This document shows positions 38,943 to 47,937 of a DNA stretch of 64,000 bases, in pieces. The stretch's first letter is position 1; each line of letters opens with the position of its first letter. The notes under the pieces are model-generated. The model was not told the DNA's origin. It saw only the letters and a program-made list of their open reading frames with translations, and did no database searches. The stretch comes from Synechococcus sp. CC9616 (GTDB taxonomy: Bacteria; Cyanobacteriota; Cyanobacteriia; PCC-6307; Cyanobiaceae): NCBI RefSeq assembly GCF_000515235.1, contig NZ_KI911558.1:1133918-1197917 (forward strand). Direction: 5' to 3'. Both the position numbers and the translations under genes were made by a program.

Positions 38943-39995
38943 ATGGGCTGCGACACCCCAGCGGATCCTCGTGTGGCCAGGTTGATCGACGCCAATCTCG
39001 ATCGCGCCAGGGAGGGGTTGCGCGTCGTTGAGGACTGGTGCCGATTTGGGCTGGAACGGACAGACCTTGTGAAGACGCTCAAGGATTGGCGACAGCGACT
39101 CGGTGCGCTGCACGCCGACAGCTACAAGCAAGCCCGTTCCACTGCCACTGATCGGGGAGCAGGCCTCAGCCACCCTGCCCAACTGGATCGCCGCAGCCCG
39201 AGCGCCGTGGTGGCTGCCAATTGCGGCAGGGTTCAGGAGGCCCTCCGCGTTCTCGAGGAATACGCCCGTGCTTCTGATCCCGCACTCGCGTCCGAAGCCG
39301 CTGTGATCCGTTATGGGCTCTACGACCTTGAGGTGACCTGCCTGAATGCCAGCGCCGGCCTGCAACGTCGCAATCGACTGCAGGACTGCACCCTCTGCCT
39401 GATCACGACCCCTACAGAGAACCTGACAGAGAAGGTGAGCGCAGCACTCCGCAGCGGCGTCTCGATGGTCCAGTACCGCTGCAAGCAGGGAGAGGACCGG
39501 GAGCGGCTGAACGAGGCCATCGCTGTTCGAGACCTCTGCCGAAGCCACGGAGCGCTGTTCATCGTGAACGACCGTGTGGATCTGGCGATGGCCGCCGATG
39601 CGGACGGCATCCATCTCGGCCAGGACGACATGCCAGCCGCTGCCGCCAGGGCGTTGATCGGCGCGGATCGGCTGCTGGGACTGAGCACCCACAGCTTGGA
39701 TGAGGTGCAGGGTGCCATGCAGGCCCCCGTCGACTACATCGGATGCGGCCCCGTGTTTTCAACAGCGGTCAAACCAGACCGTGCGGCAACTGGAACAGCG
39801 TTGATTCAGCAAGCCATGGCCAACACCACGCTGCCGCTGTTTGCCATCGGAGGCATCAACAGCTCGAATTTGAGCGAACTGATGGATGTCGGCTGTCGTC
39901 GCATCGCGGTGATCGGCGCAATCATGTCGGCATCCGATCCTTCAGCGGCGAGTTTGCAGCTGCTGAAGAGCCTGTCCAGTCCCCATGAACCATGA
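38943..39995 (+). CDS. thiE: Thiamine-phosphate synthase with N-terminal ThiD2-like domain
   Basis: Joins the thiazole and pyrimidine moieties to thiamine phosphate. The N-terminal 130 residues (ARLIDANLDRAREGLRVVED) are the extra helical domain typical of cyanobacterial ThiE; the TIM-barrel ThiE has MVQYRCKQGEDRERL, FIVNDRVDLAMAADADGIHL, GLSTHSLDE and YIGCGPVFSTAVKPD. ATG 38943 is preferred to the TTG one codon upstream. The stop overlaps thiS as ATGA. Confidence 0.95.
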   Translation: MGCDTPADPRVARLIDANLDRAREGLRVVEDWCRFGLERTDLVKTLKDWRQRLGALHADSYKQARSTATDRGAGLSHPAQLDRRSPSAVVAANCGRVQEALRVLEEYARASDPALASEAAVIRYGLYDLEVTCLNASAGLQRRNRLQDCTLCLITTPTENLTEKVSAALRSGVSMVQYRCKQGEDRERLNEAIAVRDLCRSHGALFIVNDRVDLAMAADADGIHLGQDDMPAAAARALIGADRLLGLSTHSLDEVQGAMQAPVDYIGCGPVFSTAVKPDRAATGTALIQQAMANTTLPLFAIGGINSSNLSELMDVGCRRIAVIGAIMSASDPSAASLQLLKSLSSPHEP

Positions 39996-40228
39996 GCGAA
40001 TCCATGACCTTGACCCTCAGCGTGAACGGTGAGCAGCGGGTTCTGGAGCCAACACCGGATCCGGCCTGTCTCAGCACGGTGATTCCAGCCCTGGGACAGA
40101 ACCCGGCGCTGGTGGTTGTCGAGCTGAATGGCGTGATTGTTCCCAAGGGTCGCTGGCCAACGGAACGGGTACGGGAAGGCGACACTCTGGAGATCGTCAC
40201 CATCGTTGGAGGAGGTTCCTACAGTTAA
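39992..40228 (+). CDS. thiS: Thiamine sulfur carrier protein ThiS
   Basis: A ubiquitin-fold sulfur carrier for thiazole synthesis. Features are LTLSVNGEQRVL, VVVELNGVIVPKGRW and the ending EIVTIVGGGSYS. ThiS normally ends in Gly-Gly, which is adenylated and thiocarboxylated; here three residues (SYS) follow the GGG, so trimming or an unusual activation would be needed. The start ATG overlaps the thiE stop. Confidence 0.92.
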   Translation: MSESMTLTLSVNGEQRVLEPTPDPACLSTVIPALGQNPALVVVELNGVIVPKGRWPTERVREGDTLEIVTIVGGGSYS

Positions 40229-40246
40229 GGAGTGAGATCGAGACGA

Positions 40247-41203
40247 ATGTCCGCGAATCGTCGTCAGTCCTGGCATCGCCGATTGCTGGCAACCGTGCTG
40301 TTGCCTCTTGTGATTGCAGGGTTATGCCTGATCCCTGCCGAACCTGCTTCCGCGGCGCGCGGTGGACGCATTGGTGGCGGCAGTTTCCGTGCACCCTCGA
40401 TGCCGCGATCAGGCGGTGGATACCGCAGCAACTACGGCGGCGGGTATCGCGGTGGCTATCGAGGTGGCGGTGGATTTGGCTTCCCGTTCCTGATTCCGAT
40501 CTTTGGATTCGGAGGTGGTGGTCTCTTCGGACTGTTGATCCTGATGGCGATCGCCGGTGTTCTGGTGAACGCCATCCGCGGGGCCGGAGGGGGCGGAGCA
40601 GCGCTGAACGGTTACAGCGAACCGGTGCCGGCGATGCCCAGCAAGGTGAACATGATCCAGGTGCAGGTCGGCTTGCTGGCGAGCGCCAAGCAGGTGCAGG
40701 AAGACCTGCGAGCCCTGGCAGCTTCGTCTGATACCTCCTCATCGAGCGGCTTGCAGCGCCTGTTGCAGGAAACGACCCTCGCGCTGTTAAGGCAGCCCGA
40801 GCTCTGGGTTTATGCGAATTCGGAGGACGGAACCGTTCCATTCAGTGCGGCTGAATCCACCTTCAACCGCCTGTCGATGAGTGAGCGCAGCAAACTCCAG
40901 GCGGAAGTGACCTCCAACGTTGGCGGCCAGAAACTCACGGAATCGACTCTGAAAGCCTCGGTGGGCGATGCCGATGCCACCAACGAGTTCATCATCGTGA
41001 CGTTGCTGGTGGCTTCAACGGCCAAAGCCAAACTGCAGGGAGCGGACACGGGAGAGGACCTGCGCCAGACACTGAGAATCCTCGGTTCGACCTCCTCCTC
41101 CGAACTTCTGGCCCTGGAAGTGATCTGGCAACCGGAGGGCCGAGGTGATGTGTTGAGCGCCGAGGAGCTGATCACCGCCTATCCCAATCTTCAGCACCTC
41201 TAA
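40247..41203 (+). CDS. DUF1517-type membrane protein
   Basis: A 318-residue protein with an N-terminal hydrophobic signal (LLATVLLPLVIAGLCLIP..ASA), a Gly/Arg/Tyr-rich segment (GGGYRSNYGGGYRGGYRGGG), a transmembrane helix (FGLLILMAIAGVLVNAI) and a soluble C-terminal domain (NMIQVQVGLLASAKQVQEDL, NEFIIVTLLVAS). This is the DUF1517 layout seen in cyanobacteria and chloroplasts. The ATG at 40247 is chosen; AAGGAG lies 14 bases upstream. It follows thiS closely. Confidence 0.9.
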   Translation: MSANRRQSWHRRLLATVLLPLVIAGLCLIPAEPASAARGGRIGGGSFRAPSMPRSGGGYRSNYGGGYRGGYRGGGGFGFPFLIPIFGFGGGGLFGLLILMAIAGVLVNAIRGAGGGGAALNGYSEPVPAMPSKVNMIQVQVGLLASAKQVQEDLRALAASSDTSSSSGLQRLLQETTLALLRQPELWVYANSEDGTVPFSAAESTFNRLSMSERSKLQAEVTSNVGGQKLTESTLKASVGDADATNEFIIVTLLVASTAKAKLQGADTGEDLRQTLRILGSTSSSELLALEVIWQPEGRGDVLSAEELITAYPNLQHL

Positions 41204-41323
41204 GGATCTTCAGAAAATCTTCGGGTCAAGACTCGCTACGTAAGTGTTTTTTCTCAGGACATTTTCCTAGTTTCCTCTCACTGATAATTCGTTCTTAGCG
41301 TCTTGGTCCCAGACCCACGATCG

Positions 41324-41458
41324 ATGGAATGGCAGCAAGATGGTGAGCTGTCCTCGACTGACTTGCACGATCTCGTCAGTCGCCTGCAGCGAATTGATGC
41401 TGACGCCAACAGCCGTGAGTTGGGCCGCTTGAGCCGCCTGGAGGACGAGGCAGCCTGA
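41324..41458 (+). CDS. Small acidic helical protein, 44 aa
   Basis: The frame MEWQQDGELSSTDLHDLVSR continues as LQRIDADANSRELGRLSRLE to DEAA. A strongly helical, charged sequence with GC-rich third positions indicates a real small gene. It follows the DUF1517 gene by 120 bases, which include T-rich DNA that could hold its promoter. The function is unknown. Confidence 0.65.
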   Translation: MEWQQDGELSSTDLHDLVSRLQRIDADANSRELGRLSRLEDEAA

Positions 41459-41616
41459 TCGGCAACCGGCCGCCTTGCCCGGAGGTTCATGTCAGCGCAC
41501 GCTGCAGAGGTTGCGGCTCTTCAATGGCTTCTCACAGCATCACCTGGGTGAACAACCTCGTGATTGCTGAGGCGATGCACCGCTATGGGGAAAGACGGTT
41601 ACCGCGCTCGTTGACG

Positions 41617-42288
41617 CTATGGATCGAGCAGCTGCTCGAGATCGCCCCGGAGGATGCGCAAAGCAGCCATGGCGGCGCCATAGCCGTTGTCGATGTTGAC
41701 CACCATCAGCCCGGGCGCGCAGCTGGCCAACATGCCATCGAGAGCAGCCCGTCCGCCCTCACTCACCCCGTAGCCCACCGACACCGGCACAGCGATCACC
41801 GGTTGTGGGACCAGACCTGCGAGCACGGTGGGCAGGGCTCCCTCCATCCCGGCACAGGCAATCAGCACTCGAGCTGAGCGCAGCCGGGGCAAGGCATCCA
41901 TCAGTCGGTGCAGACCCGCCACGCCCACATCCATCACCTCATCAACGGGGATGCCATGGCAACGCAGCGCCAGGGCGGCCTCAGCCACCACGGCTCGATC
42001 ACTGCTGCCACCGCTCAGGATCGCCACACCAGCCCCGATCGGCAGCGTGGCTGGCAGAGGGCCGAGCGTCAGGCAAGCCGACTCGGGATGATGCACAACC
42101 CCATCAACCCCGTTCATCACCTCCGCCGCCTTGGAGGGCTGCACGCGGGTGACCAAGGCCAGCTCCTCGGCATCCTGAAACCGCCTCAGGATCGCGATGA
42201 TCTGATCGGCGGTCTTGTGCTGACCCCAGATCGCTTCGACCATGCCGAGCCGCTGCCGTCGCTGAAAATCAAGTCGCGCGTCGCTCAT
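41617..42288 (-). CDS. larB: LarB-like PurE-family protein
   Basis: LarB carboxylates and hydrolyses nicotinic acid adenine dinucleotide in synthesis of the nickel-pincer nucleotide cofactor. The PurE-like core is visible (GVAILSGGSSDRAVVAEA, GVAGLHRLMDALPRL, LIACAGMEGALPTVLAGL, VIAVPVSVGYG). LarC and LarE are not in the window, and free-standing LarB homologs are common in cyanobacteria, so the pathway is an inference. The start overlaps the upstream gene stop by 4 bases. Confidence 0.9.
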   Translation of the reverse strand: MSDARLDFQRRQRLGMVEAIWGQHKTADQIIAILRRFQDAEELALVTRVQPSKAAEVMNGVDGVVHHPESACLTLGPLPATLPIGAGVAILSGGSSDRAVVAEAALALRCHGIPVDEVMDVGVAGLHRLMDALPRLRSARVLIACAGMEGALPTVLAGLVPQPVIAVPVSVGYGVSEGGRAALDGMLASCAPGLMVVNIDNGYGAAMAALRILRGDLEQLLDP

Positions 42289-42704
42289 CCGCTCCGGCCA
42301 ATCAACCGCTGGGGCAGCAGTTCCGCCGCTTCCAGGAGAGGGAAGGCTGAGCCCGCCTCAACCTCACGCCCGAGGGTTCTGTTCACCGCTGCATCAAAGC
42401 GCTGCTGCACCTGATCCACCGCATCAGCTTCAATCGCCTTCCACTGAGCGCGACTGGCCCAGCGGATCAACAGCAGGCCCTGCTCCAGGCTGGGATCCCA
42501 GTAAAGATCGCGACCCAGAAACCCGTCCTGGCGCTCCAGCCAGGGTTGCCAGGTGCTCGCCTCCGCCTCCAGCCAGATCTCACGTTGTGCCGCCGGAACA
42601 TCCAGCCGCAGCATTTCAACAACGAACTCGGAAGCCAGCACCGGAGACGCCCAGAGGATCAGGGCCACCAGCATCGCTAGGCAAGCAGCGGTGATGCGCT
42701 TCAT
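42285..42704 (-). CDS. TIGR03792-type exported protein
   Basis: A signal peptide ([23 protein letters not shown]) is followed by an ABM-like ferredoxin-fold domain ([38 protein letters not shown]) as in the cyanobacterial TIGR03792 group. The function is unknown. It overlaps both neighbours by 4 bases in the operon lyase-trmD/ispF-this gene-larB. Confidence 0.85.
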   Translation of the reverse strand: MKRITAACLAMLVALILWASPVLASEFVVEMLRLDVPAAQREIWLEAEASTWQPWLERQDGFLGRDLYWDPSLEQGLLLIRWASRAQWKAIEADAVDQVQQRFDAAVNRTLGREVEAGSAFPLLEAAELLPQRLIGRSG

Positions 42705-43912
42705 GCCTTCTCAAGCAGCGCCACCGCATGGCAGCTGATGCCCTCCTCGCGGCCCTCAGCGCCGAGTTTCTCATTGGTGGTGGCCTTCACACCAACAGCA
42801 TCGGCGGCGATGCCGATCCGCTGGGCGATGTTCCCTCGCATCGTCTCAACATGCGGCTTGAGCTTGGGCCGCTCGGCAACCACCACGGCATCCACATTGG
42901 CGACACGCCAACCGCGCTCACCCACCAGCGCCACCACCTGCTCCAGCAGCTGCAGGCTGTCGGCCCCCTTCCATGTCGGATCGGTGGGGGGAAAGTACTT
43001 GCCGATATCTCCGAGGGACAGGGCACCGAGCAGAGCATCCATCACGGCATGCACCAGCACGTCTGCATCGCTGTGACCATCCAACCCAAGCCCCTTGGGA
43101 TGCTCGAGGCTGACGCCTCCGAGGATCAGCGGCCGGCCCGGAACCAAACGATGGATGTCGTAGCCATTGCCGATGCGCAGCTGCATGGCCTCGCTTGCGT
43201 CGGGCCCCATTGTCTCGCCTTGCCAGCGAGCGTAGAGATCCGGCCTGCGCTTCTGGGTGCGCAGCTCACGCTGCTGCTGCCTCCAGGTTGCAATCAAACC
43301 ATGGTCGCCACTGCGCAGCACCTCCGGCACGGCCATGCCTCGGAACTCCGCAGGCCGTGTGTAGTGGGGGTGCTCCAGCAGCAGGGCGCTGTGGCTTTCC
43401 TCCACGAGTGAATCCGCCGTGCCAACGGTGCCCGGCAACAGGCGCAGCACACCATTGATGATCGTCATTGCCGGCAGTTCGCCGCCCGTGAGCACAAAAT
43501 CACCGATCGACACCTCTTCATCGGCCAGGGAACGAATCCGCTCATCAAAGCCTTCGTAATGACCACAGAGCAGCAGCAGCTGGTCGTGGTCCCTGGCCCA
43601 GCGCTTACAGTCGCGCTGTTGGAGAGGTTGTCCCTGGGGTGACATCAGCAGCACCCGAGGCTGTTCACGACGGGGAATGGATTCCACCGCGGCAAACACT
43701 GGATCGGGTTTCAGCACCATGCCGGCACCTCCGCCATAGGGCTCATCGTCAACCTTGCGGTAGCGATCGACGGCGAAATCGCGAGGGTTGTGTCGGTGCA
43801 GTTCCGCGATGCCTGCGCTGAAGGCTCGCCCGAGCACCCCGAGCTGCAGCAAGCTGTCGAAACAATGCGGCGCCAGGCTCACCACATCAAATCGGTATGG
43901 CGCCATCGCCAT
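42701..43912 (-). CDS. TrmD-IspF fusion: tRNA (guanine37-N1)-methyltransferase plus MEcPP synthase
   Basis: A single 403-residue frame. Residues 1-233 are TrmD ([44 protein letters not shown]), the knotted SPOUT enzyme that makes m1G37. Residues 243-403 are IspF ([60 protein letters not shown]), which makes 2-C-methyl-D-erythritol 2,4-cyclodiphosphate in the MEP pathway. Both domains keep their active-site residues. The joint [14 protein letters not shown] contains two Met codons, so IspF could also start internally. ATG 43912 shares its A with the lyase stop. Confidence 0.93.
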   Translation of the reverse strand: MAMAPYRFDVVSLAPHCFDSLLQLGVLGRAFSAGIAELHRHNPRDFAVDRYRKVDDEPYGGGAGMVLKPDPVFAAVESIPRREQPRVLLMSPQGQPLQQRDCKRWARDHDQLLLLCGHYEGFDERIRSLADEEVSIGDFVLTGGELPAMTIINGVLRLLPGTVGTADSLVEESHSALLLEHPHYTRPAEFRGMAVPEVLRSGDHGLIATWRQQQRELRTQKRRPDLYARWQGETMGPDASEAMQLRIGNGYDIHRLVPGRPLILGGVSLEHPKGLGLDGHSDADVLVHAVMDALLGALSLGDIGKYFPPTDPTWKGADSLQLLEQVVALVGERGWRVANVDAVVVAERPKLKPHVETMRGNIAQRIGIAADAVGVKATTNEKLGAEGREEGISCHAVALLEKA

Positions 43913-44382
43913 CAGCTGGCCAGTTTCGAGACGCGCCGGATGTCCGTGCAGAAACTGCCCTGCAGAGGATGGCCCTCCGCATCCACGGCCGTGGTGCTGC
44001 GCAAGCGAAGGTTCGCGCGGGTGAACCAGATGCGTTCCTGCACCATCGCCCCATCAGCCTGGGGCAGGGTCAACTCCATGCTGCCATCGGGCCAGAAGCG
44101 CCAAAGGCCAGTGAGCTCCTCAGCACCGCCATGAATCGCGAGTCGGCCATCCGTCGAAAATTCAAGCGTGCTGGCGTGTCCCGAGGGAGGCATCACCTGC
44201 AGTCGCCCGACGCTTTGCTCACCCTTCTGGTCGCAGCTCACTTTGAGCTCCCCCTTTTCGCTGGCATGCCAGTCGTCATCCCCTTCACTGAGCTCGAAAC
44301 TGCTGCGCAGGCTCATCCACTCACCAGCGCAGAGCGCCAGGAAGGCCTTGGGATCCTCAGGTGGGAAGGGTTGATCACTCAT
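43912..44382 (-). CDS. CpeS/CpcS-family phycobiliprotein lyase
   Basis: Lipocalin-like chromophore lyases that attach bilins to phycobiliprotein Cys residues. The hallmark [17 protein letters not shown] near the N-terminus and [15 protein letters not shown] near residue 115 identify the S/U-type lyase family. Which subunit or bilin it serves cannot be told. It lies outside any phycobilisome cluster, coupled by TGATG to trmD/ispF. Confidence 0.9.
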   Translation of the reverse strand: MSDQPFPPEDPKAFLALCAGEWMSLRSSFELSEGDDDWHASEKGELKVSCDQKGEQSVGRLQVMPPSGHASTLEFSTDGRLAIHGGAEELTGLWRFWPDGSMELTLPQADGAMVQERIWFTRANLRLRSTTAVDAEGHPLQGSFCTDIRRVSKLAS

Positions 44383-44404
44383 CAGGCCATCCTCTCAGCC
44401 GGCT

Positions 44405-45307
44405 TCACCAGCTCAGTGGCAGGAAGGGATAGGGACGATTCCAGCCATAGAGGGAGAGGCGCTCACGCCCCGGCAAGGCCCGCCCCCTGCGGTGGAAACC
44501 AAACACGTCTGCCAACACGAGGGTGTTCGCTGGGCAGGTGAGCGCAACAGGTGGCGGCAGACCAAGGGAGGCAAGGTCCTGTTCACGGATGCGGAACGAA
44601 CCGGAGACATCCGGCTGTTGCTGATGCTGAATCGCCGCATTGGCGGTGGCCTGTTCCCAGCGCAACCGGGCCGAAGTCAGGCGATGGCTGCCCGGCACCA
44701 TCTCGAAGGGGCCGTCCTGCTCCGTCACAGGACGCAGAAAGATCCAGAACTTCAAGGCCCGGAAAAACGTATCGCGGTGGAGATCCTTCTGAAGATCGGG
44801 GGTGCGACGTTCCTCGCCGTGCACGGTCAGATAGATATCGAGCTTGCGATGGTCTGCCGGCAGGCCGATCACCTGACGGGAGCAGTCACTGAGGCGAGGG
44901 TCATGGCTGAGGGCTGCACTGCAGGGGAGCTGCTCAGGATCAATGTGCAGAAAGCGGTTGAGCGTGCCGCCGTCATAACGATCGAAGCCGCCGGGGAAGG
45001 GCTGTTTCGGCTGAAAGCCAGCTTGATCATTCGATGGAAGCGGATGGGCAGCATTGGCCCTGGCCAGGTGCTCCTCCACCTCGTTTCGAAGCGCAAGGAA
45101 GGCAGGATCCGGCAGCAGGTTGGGAATCACCAGGAAGCCATCCCTCTCCAGGCTCTTCCAGTGACTGGGCTTCAGCCAACGCCTCCAACGACACAAGCTG
45201 TCGGCAAGCTGCACCCGACGGCGATGCAACTGCCAACGCCGGTTGAGCATCGGGTGCCCCACCCAGGGGTCCCGGAAGCTCTTGGTGCGCGTGAGCAAAG
45301 AGAGCAT
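44405..45307 (-). CDS. Phytanoyl-CoA dioxygenase (PhyH) family protein
   Basis: A 300-residue Fe(II)/2-oxoglutarate oxygenase. The metal triad is visible as HRD (KDLHRDTFF, about residues 179-181) and a distal His (VFGFHRRG, about residue 270), with Arg downstream (RERLSLYG) for 2-oxoglutarate. FEMVPGSHRLT is a family block. The substrate is unknown. It precedes the lyase gene on the same strand by 22 bases. Confidence 0.88.
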   Translation of the reverse strand: MLSLLTRTKSFRDPWVGHPMLNRRWQLHRRRVQLADSLCRWRRWLKPSHWKSLERDGFLVIPNLLPDPAFLALRNEVEEHLARANAAHPLPSNDQAGFQPKQPFPGGFDRYDGGTLNRFLHIDPEQLPCSAALSHDPRLSDCSRQVIGLPADHRKLDIYLTVHGEERRTPDLQKDLHRDTFFRALKFWIFLRPVTEQDGPFEMVPGSHRLTSARLRWEQATANAAIQHQQQPDVSGSFRIREQDLASLGLPPPVALTCPANTLVLADVFGFHRRGRALPGRERLSLYGWNRPYPFLPLSW

Positions 45308-45381
45308 GGGCCGGAGATTAGGCGGGTGATCGACCGATCCAATCCCGATGGCTAGTTCTTCAGAAGACCAGCGATCTGATC

Positions 45382-45879
45382 ATGCGCACCCACTGGAGAC
45401 CCCAACTGTTTGCAGCGGCCCTGATCATGCTCAGCGTCAGCGGCTGCGCCACTGACCAGACCTCAAAGCAGACCGCTCAAGACGCTGAAGAAACAACAGA
45501 GGTTGTTCAGAACAGCACGACAGCTCAAACAAGCGAGGCTGCGCCTACAACCGAGGCCAATAAATCCGTGGAGACCGTGGACACCGCCGAAGTCGTTGAA
45601 GGGAAGGCCTCCTGCTATTGCCCGGGCTTCTACGGCAACAAAACCACCAGCGGCGACATGCTCGAGAAGGGCACCATGACGGCTGCCCACAGCAGCCTGC
45701 CGATGGGTACGGAGGTGAAGGTCACCAGACTCGACACCGGTGAGAGCGTGACGGTGGAGATCAATGACCGCAAGCCGTTCAAGCAAGGAACCGTGATCGA
45801 CTTAGCCCATGGCGCAGCGGAAGCCCTCGACATCGATGACGACGGTACGGCGAGTGTGAGCATTGAGGTGCTCGACTGA
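45382..45879 (+). CDS. rlpA: RlpA-like septal lipoprotein
   Basis: A signal peptide ends with lipobox LSVSGC. A 50-residue Thr/Glu/Ala-rich linker follows, then a double-psi beta-barrel: EGKASCYCPGFYGNKTTSGD, TMTAAHSSLPMGTEVKVTRL, VEINDRKPFKQGTVIDLAHG. The catalytic Asp (NDR) and the His of AHSSLP fit lytic-transglycosylase-type RlpA. It lacks the SPOR domain seen in E. coli RlpA. It acts in the periplasm at the cell wall. Confidence 0.9.
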   Translation: MRTHWRPQLFAAALIMLSVSGCATDQTSKQTAQDAEETTEVVQNSTTAQTSEAAPTTEANKSVETVDTAEVVEGKASCYCPGFYGNKTTSGDMLEKGTMTAAHSSLPMGTEVKVTRLDTGESVTVEINDRKPFKQGTVIDLAHGAAEALDIDDDGTASVSIEVLD

Positions 45880-45901
45880 GACCGGTTCGCCCATCTGTTG
45901 A

Positions 45902-46840
45902 TCAGGGCGTATTGACGCCATAACCGAGTTCATTCAGCCGCTGAGGCTTGCTTCGCCAATCCGGCACCACTTTCACGAACAGTTCGAGATACACCGGACC
46001 ATCAATCAGGGTCTGCATTTGCAGGCGGGCACCCTGGCCGATCGTTTTGAGCATTGCCCCACCTTTGCCGATCAGGATTCCCTTCTGGCTTTTGCGTTCC
46101 ACCAGCACAGTGGCCAGCACAGCCGTACGCCCGCCGCCTTTGCCCTTGGCTGGCATCTCCTCCACTCGGTCGATGGTCACCGCCACGCTGTGGGGAACCT
46201 CTTCTCGCGTGTGGAGCAGCACCTGCTCCCTGATCAGCTCCCCCATCAGCACCCGCTCCGGCTGATCACACACCATCTCCGGTGGATAGAGCTGGGGACC
46301 AGTCGGCAGCATGGCCGCCATATCCACCGACAAGTCAGAGCATCCCTCACCAGAAAGCGCACTGCATCGATATCTGGGCCAATCCAGCCCCGAGAGCAGC
46401 TCGTCGTATGCCGCTTCTGAGGCTTCCTGCTGATCCGGTGCAACCTTGTCCCACTTGTTCAGGACAACGATCACCGGGAGTGGCTGCTGGCGCAGCAAAT
46501 TCACGATGAAGCCATCGCCACGGCCCGGTCGCTCACATCCCTCGAGCAACAGCACCACAAGATCCACTTCACCGATAGCGGTGCGGGCGCTTTGCACCAG
46601 ACGCTCCCCCAGCAGGTGATGGGGCTTGTGAATCCCAGGCGTATCCACCAGGACCATCTGCGCCACCTCCGTGGTGAGAATGGCCCGCAAACGATTGCGG
46701 GTGGTCTGGGCCACAGGCGAGGTGATCGCCACCTTCTCCCCCACCAGCTGGTTCACCAGGGTGGACTTGCCCACATTGGGCCTGCCGATCAGGGCGATGA
46801 AGCCGGAGCGATGGTCCGCCGACAACGGTGTGCTGAGCAT
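45902..46840 (-). CDS. era: GTPase Era
   Basis: A ribosome-associated GTPase for 16S rRNA maturation. G1 is GRPNVGKST, G3 DTPG (VDTPGIHKPHH), G4 NKWD, and the C-terminal KH domain has GILIGKGGAMLKTIGQGAR. The 312 residues match the family. It is convergent with rlpA. Confidence 0.97.
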   Translation of the reverse strand: MLSTPLSADHRSGFIALIGRPNVGKSTLVNQLVGEKVAITSPVAQTTRNRLRAILTTEVAQMVLVDTPGIHKPHHLLGERLVQSARTAIGEVDLVVLLLEGCERPGRGDGFIVNLLRQQPLPVIVVLNKWDKVAPDQQEASEAAYDELLSGLDWPRYRCSALSGEGCSDLSVDMAAMLPTGPQLYPPEMVCDQPERVLMGELIREQVLLHTREEVPHSVAVTIDRVEEMPAKGKGGGRTAVLATVLVERKSQKGILIGKGGAMLKTIGQGARLQMQTLIDGPVYLELFVKVVPDWRSKPQRLNELGYGVNTP

Positions 46841-46900
46841 GGTTCAAGTCTGCGCTGTCATCGCCCGGGCAATAGCCTGCGCCCACTGGAGTGGCGTGCC

Positions 46901-47419
46901 ATGGCCGATCTGCAACCCACCTTTCAGCAGGCGATGGAGATCACGGCTGCCTGGCTGCAGCAGTGGGACAACGAGGAGATCAGTGATGAAGTGCTGGCCG
47001 ACCGCATCGGCGAGATGGTGGCCAGCCGGGATGGAGCTCGCGGCTTCTTTGTGGTGAGCCTGGCAGGAGAGAGCGCTTTGATGGATCGCCTGCCCGATCC
47101 GGTGGTTGGTCAGCTGCGCGCCGCTGCAGAAGGGGTGGTCGATCTCAGTGTGCGCAACCTGGCGATGAGCTCCGCCATGGCACTGCAGCATCAACGCTCC
47201 GGTGATCAGGCGCAGCAGGCGGGCTCAGAGCAAGTGAGCGCGCGCTGCACCGAATTGCTGCGTCTGCTGGAACCGGATCTCGTCAAGCAGCGGCTCGAAC
47301 AGCTCCTGGAAGGCTGCGACAACCGAGGGGACGATGTCGCCTTTCTGAAGCGATGGGGGTACGACGATGAACAGAAGCGTGCGATCAGCGCTAGCGCCCT
47401 TGCTGTGGCTGATCACTGA
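46901..47419 (+). CDS. Conserved hypothetical cyanobacterial protein, 172 aa
   Basis: ATG at 46901 gives MADLQPTFQQAMEITAAWLQ, a mainly helical acidic protein with GARGFFVVSLAGESALMDRL and a C-terminal CDNRGDDVAFLKRWGYDDEQ. No membrane segment or cofactor motif. I do not recognise a named domain. The open frame extends upstream over era but without family character. It is divergent from era. Confidence 0.8.
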   Translation: MADLQPTFQQAMEITAAWLQQWDNEEISDEVLADRIGEMVASRDGARGFFVVSLAGESALMDRLPDPVVGQLRAAAEGVVDLSVRNLAMSSAMALQHQRSGDQAQQAGSEQVSARCTELLRLLEPDLVKQRLEQLLEGCDNRGDDVAFLKRWGYDDEQKRAISASALAVADH

Positions 47420-47424
47420 AACCC

Positions 47425-47784
47425 TCAGAAGGTGATGTTCATCTGAAGGCCCAGCACAAGGGGGTCGTCCACCTTGCCCTGCCCCATCGGATTGAAGACG
47501 TACTGAAGATTGGGCTGAATCGAGGCACTGTTACCCAGCATCGCCTGATTTCCCAGCTTCAGCACCGATGCCCAGATCGGCCCGTTGGGGATGGCACGGC
47601 TCCAGTTGGCATTGCTCAGACCAACGACGACGGCATCGAACGGTCTGCTGCGAATCACGCCCTTGCCCACCCAGCCGCCGGCAACGAATTCGGGATCTCT
47701 CAGCTTTAACTGCAAATGATGTTGCTCGTGAAGTAGCAATACAGCGAGGTAGACGCCAAATCGTCGAAGCTGCGGCCTTTCCAA
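47425..47784 (-). pseudogene. Remnant of an OprB-type outer membrane porin (C-terminal end)
   Basis: The last 60 residues look like the closing beta strands of a carbohydrate-selective/cyanobacterial porin: WASVLKLGNQAMLGNSASIQ, PNLQYVFNPMGQGKVDDPLV and the terminal LGLQMNITF ending in Phe, the outer membrane insertion signal. The N-terminal 35 residues are not porin-like, and no S-layer homology region or barrel body lies upstream; a neighbouring frame at 47785-47860 is broken. It is thus a 3' fragment of a deleted gene. Confidence 0.55.
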
Positions 47785-47879
47785 GCTTCAGCATCAAGAG
47801 GCTCTCCTCACTCTGGTTGCGTTCCAGCCAGAGACATGTGAGCCATGCCGCAGTCAATAAAAACGGTGTCTTCGATCAC

Positions 47880-47904
47880 AAAAAAGCCCCAGACAAGCTG
47901 GGGC
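47880..47904 (-). terminator. Rho-independent terminator of the BI-1 gene
   Basis: On the minus strand a 7-bp perfect stem GCCCCAG/CTGGGGC with loop CTTGT is followed by six T. It lies 34 bases beyond the stop of the gene ending at 47938. Confidence 0.9.
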
Positions 47905-47937
47905 GCAGTTGACGTCAATTCAGATCAACTGAATGGA

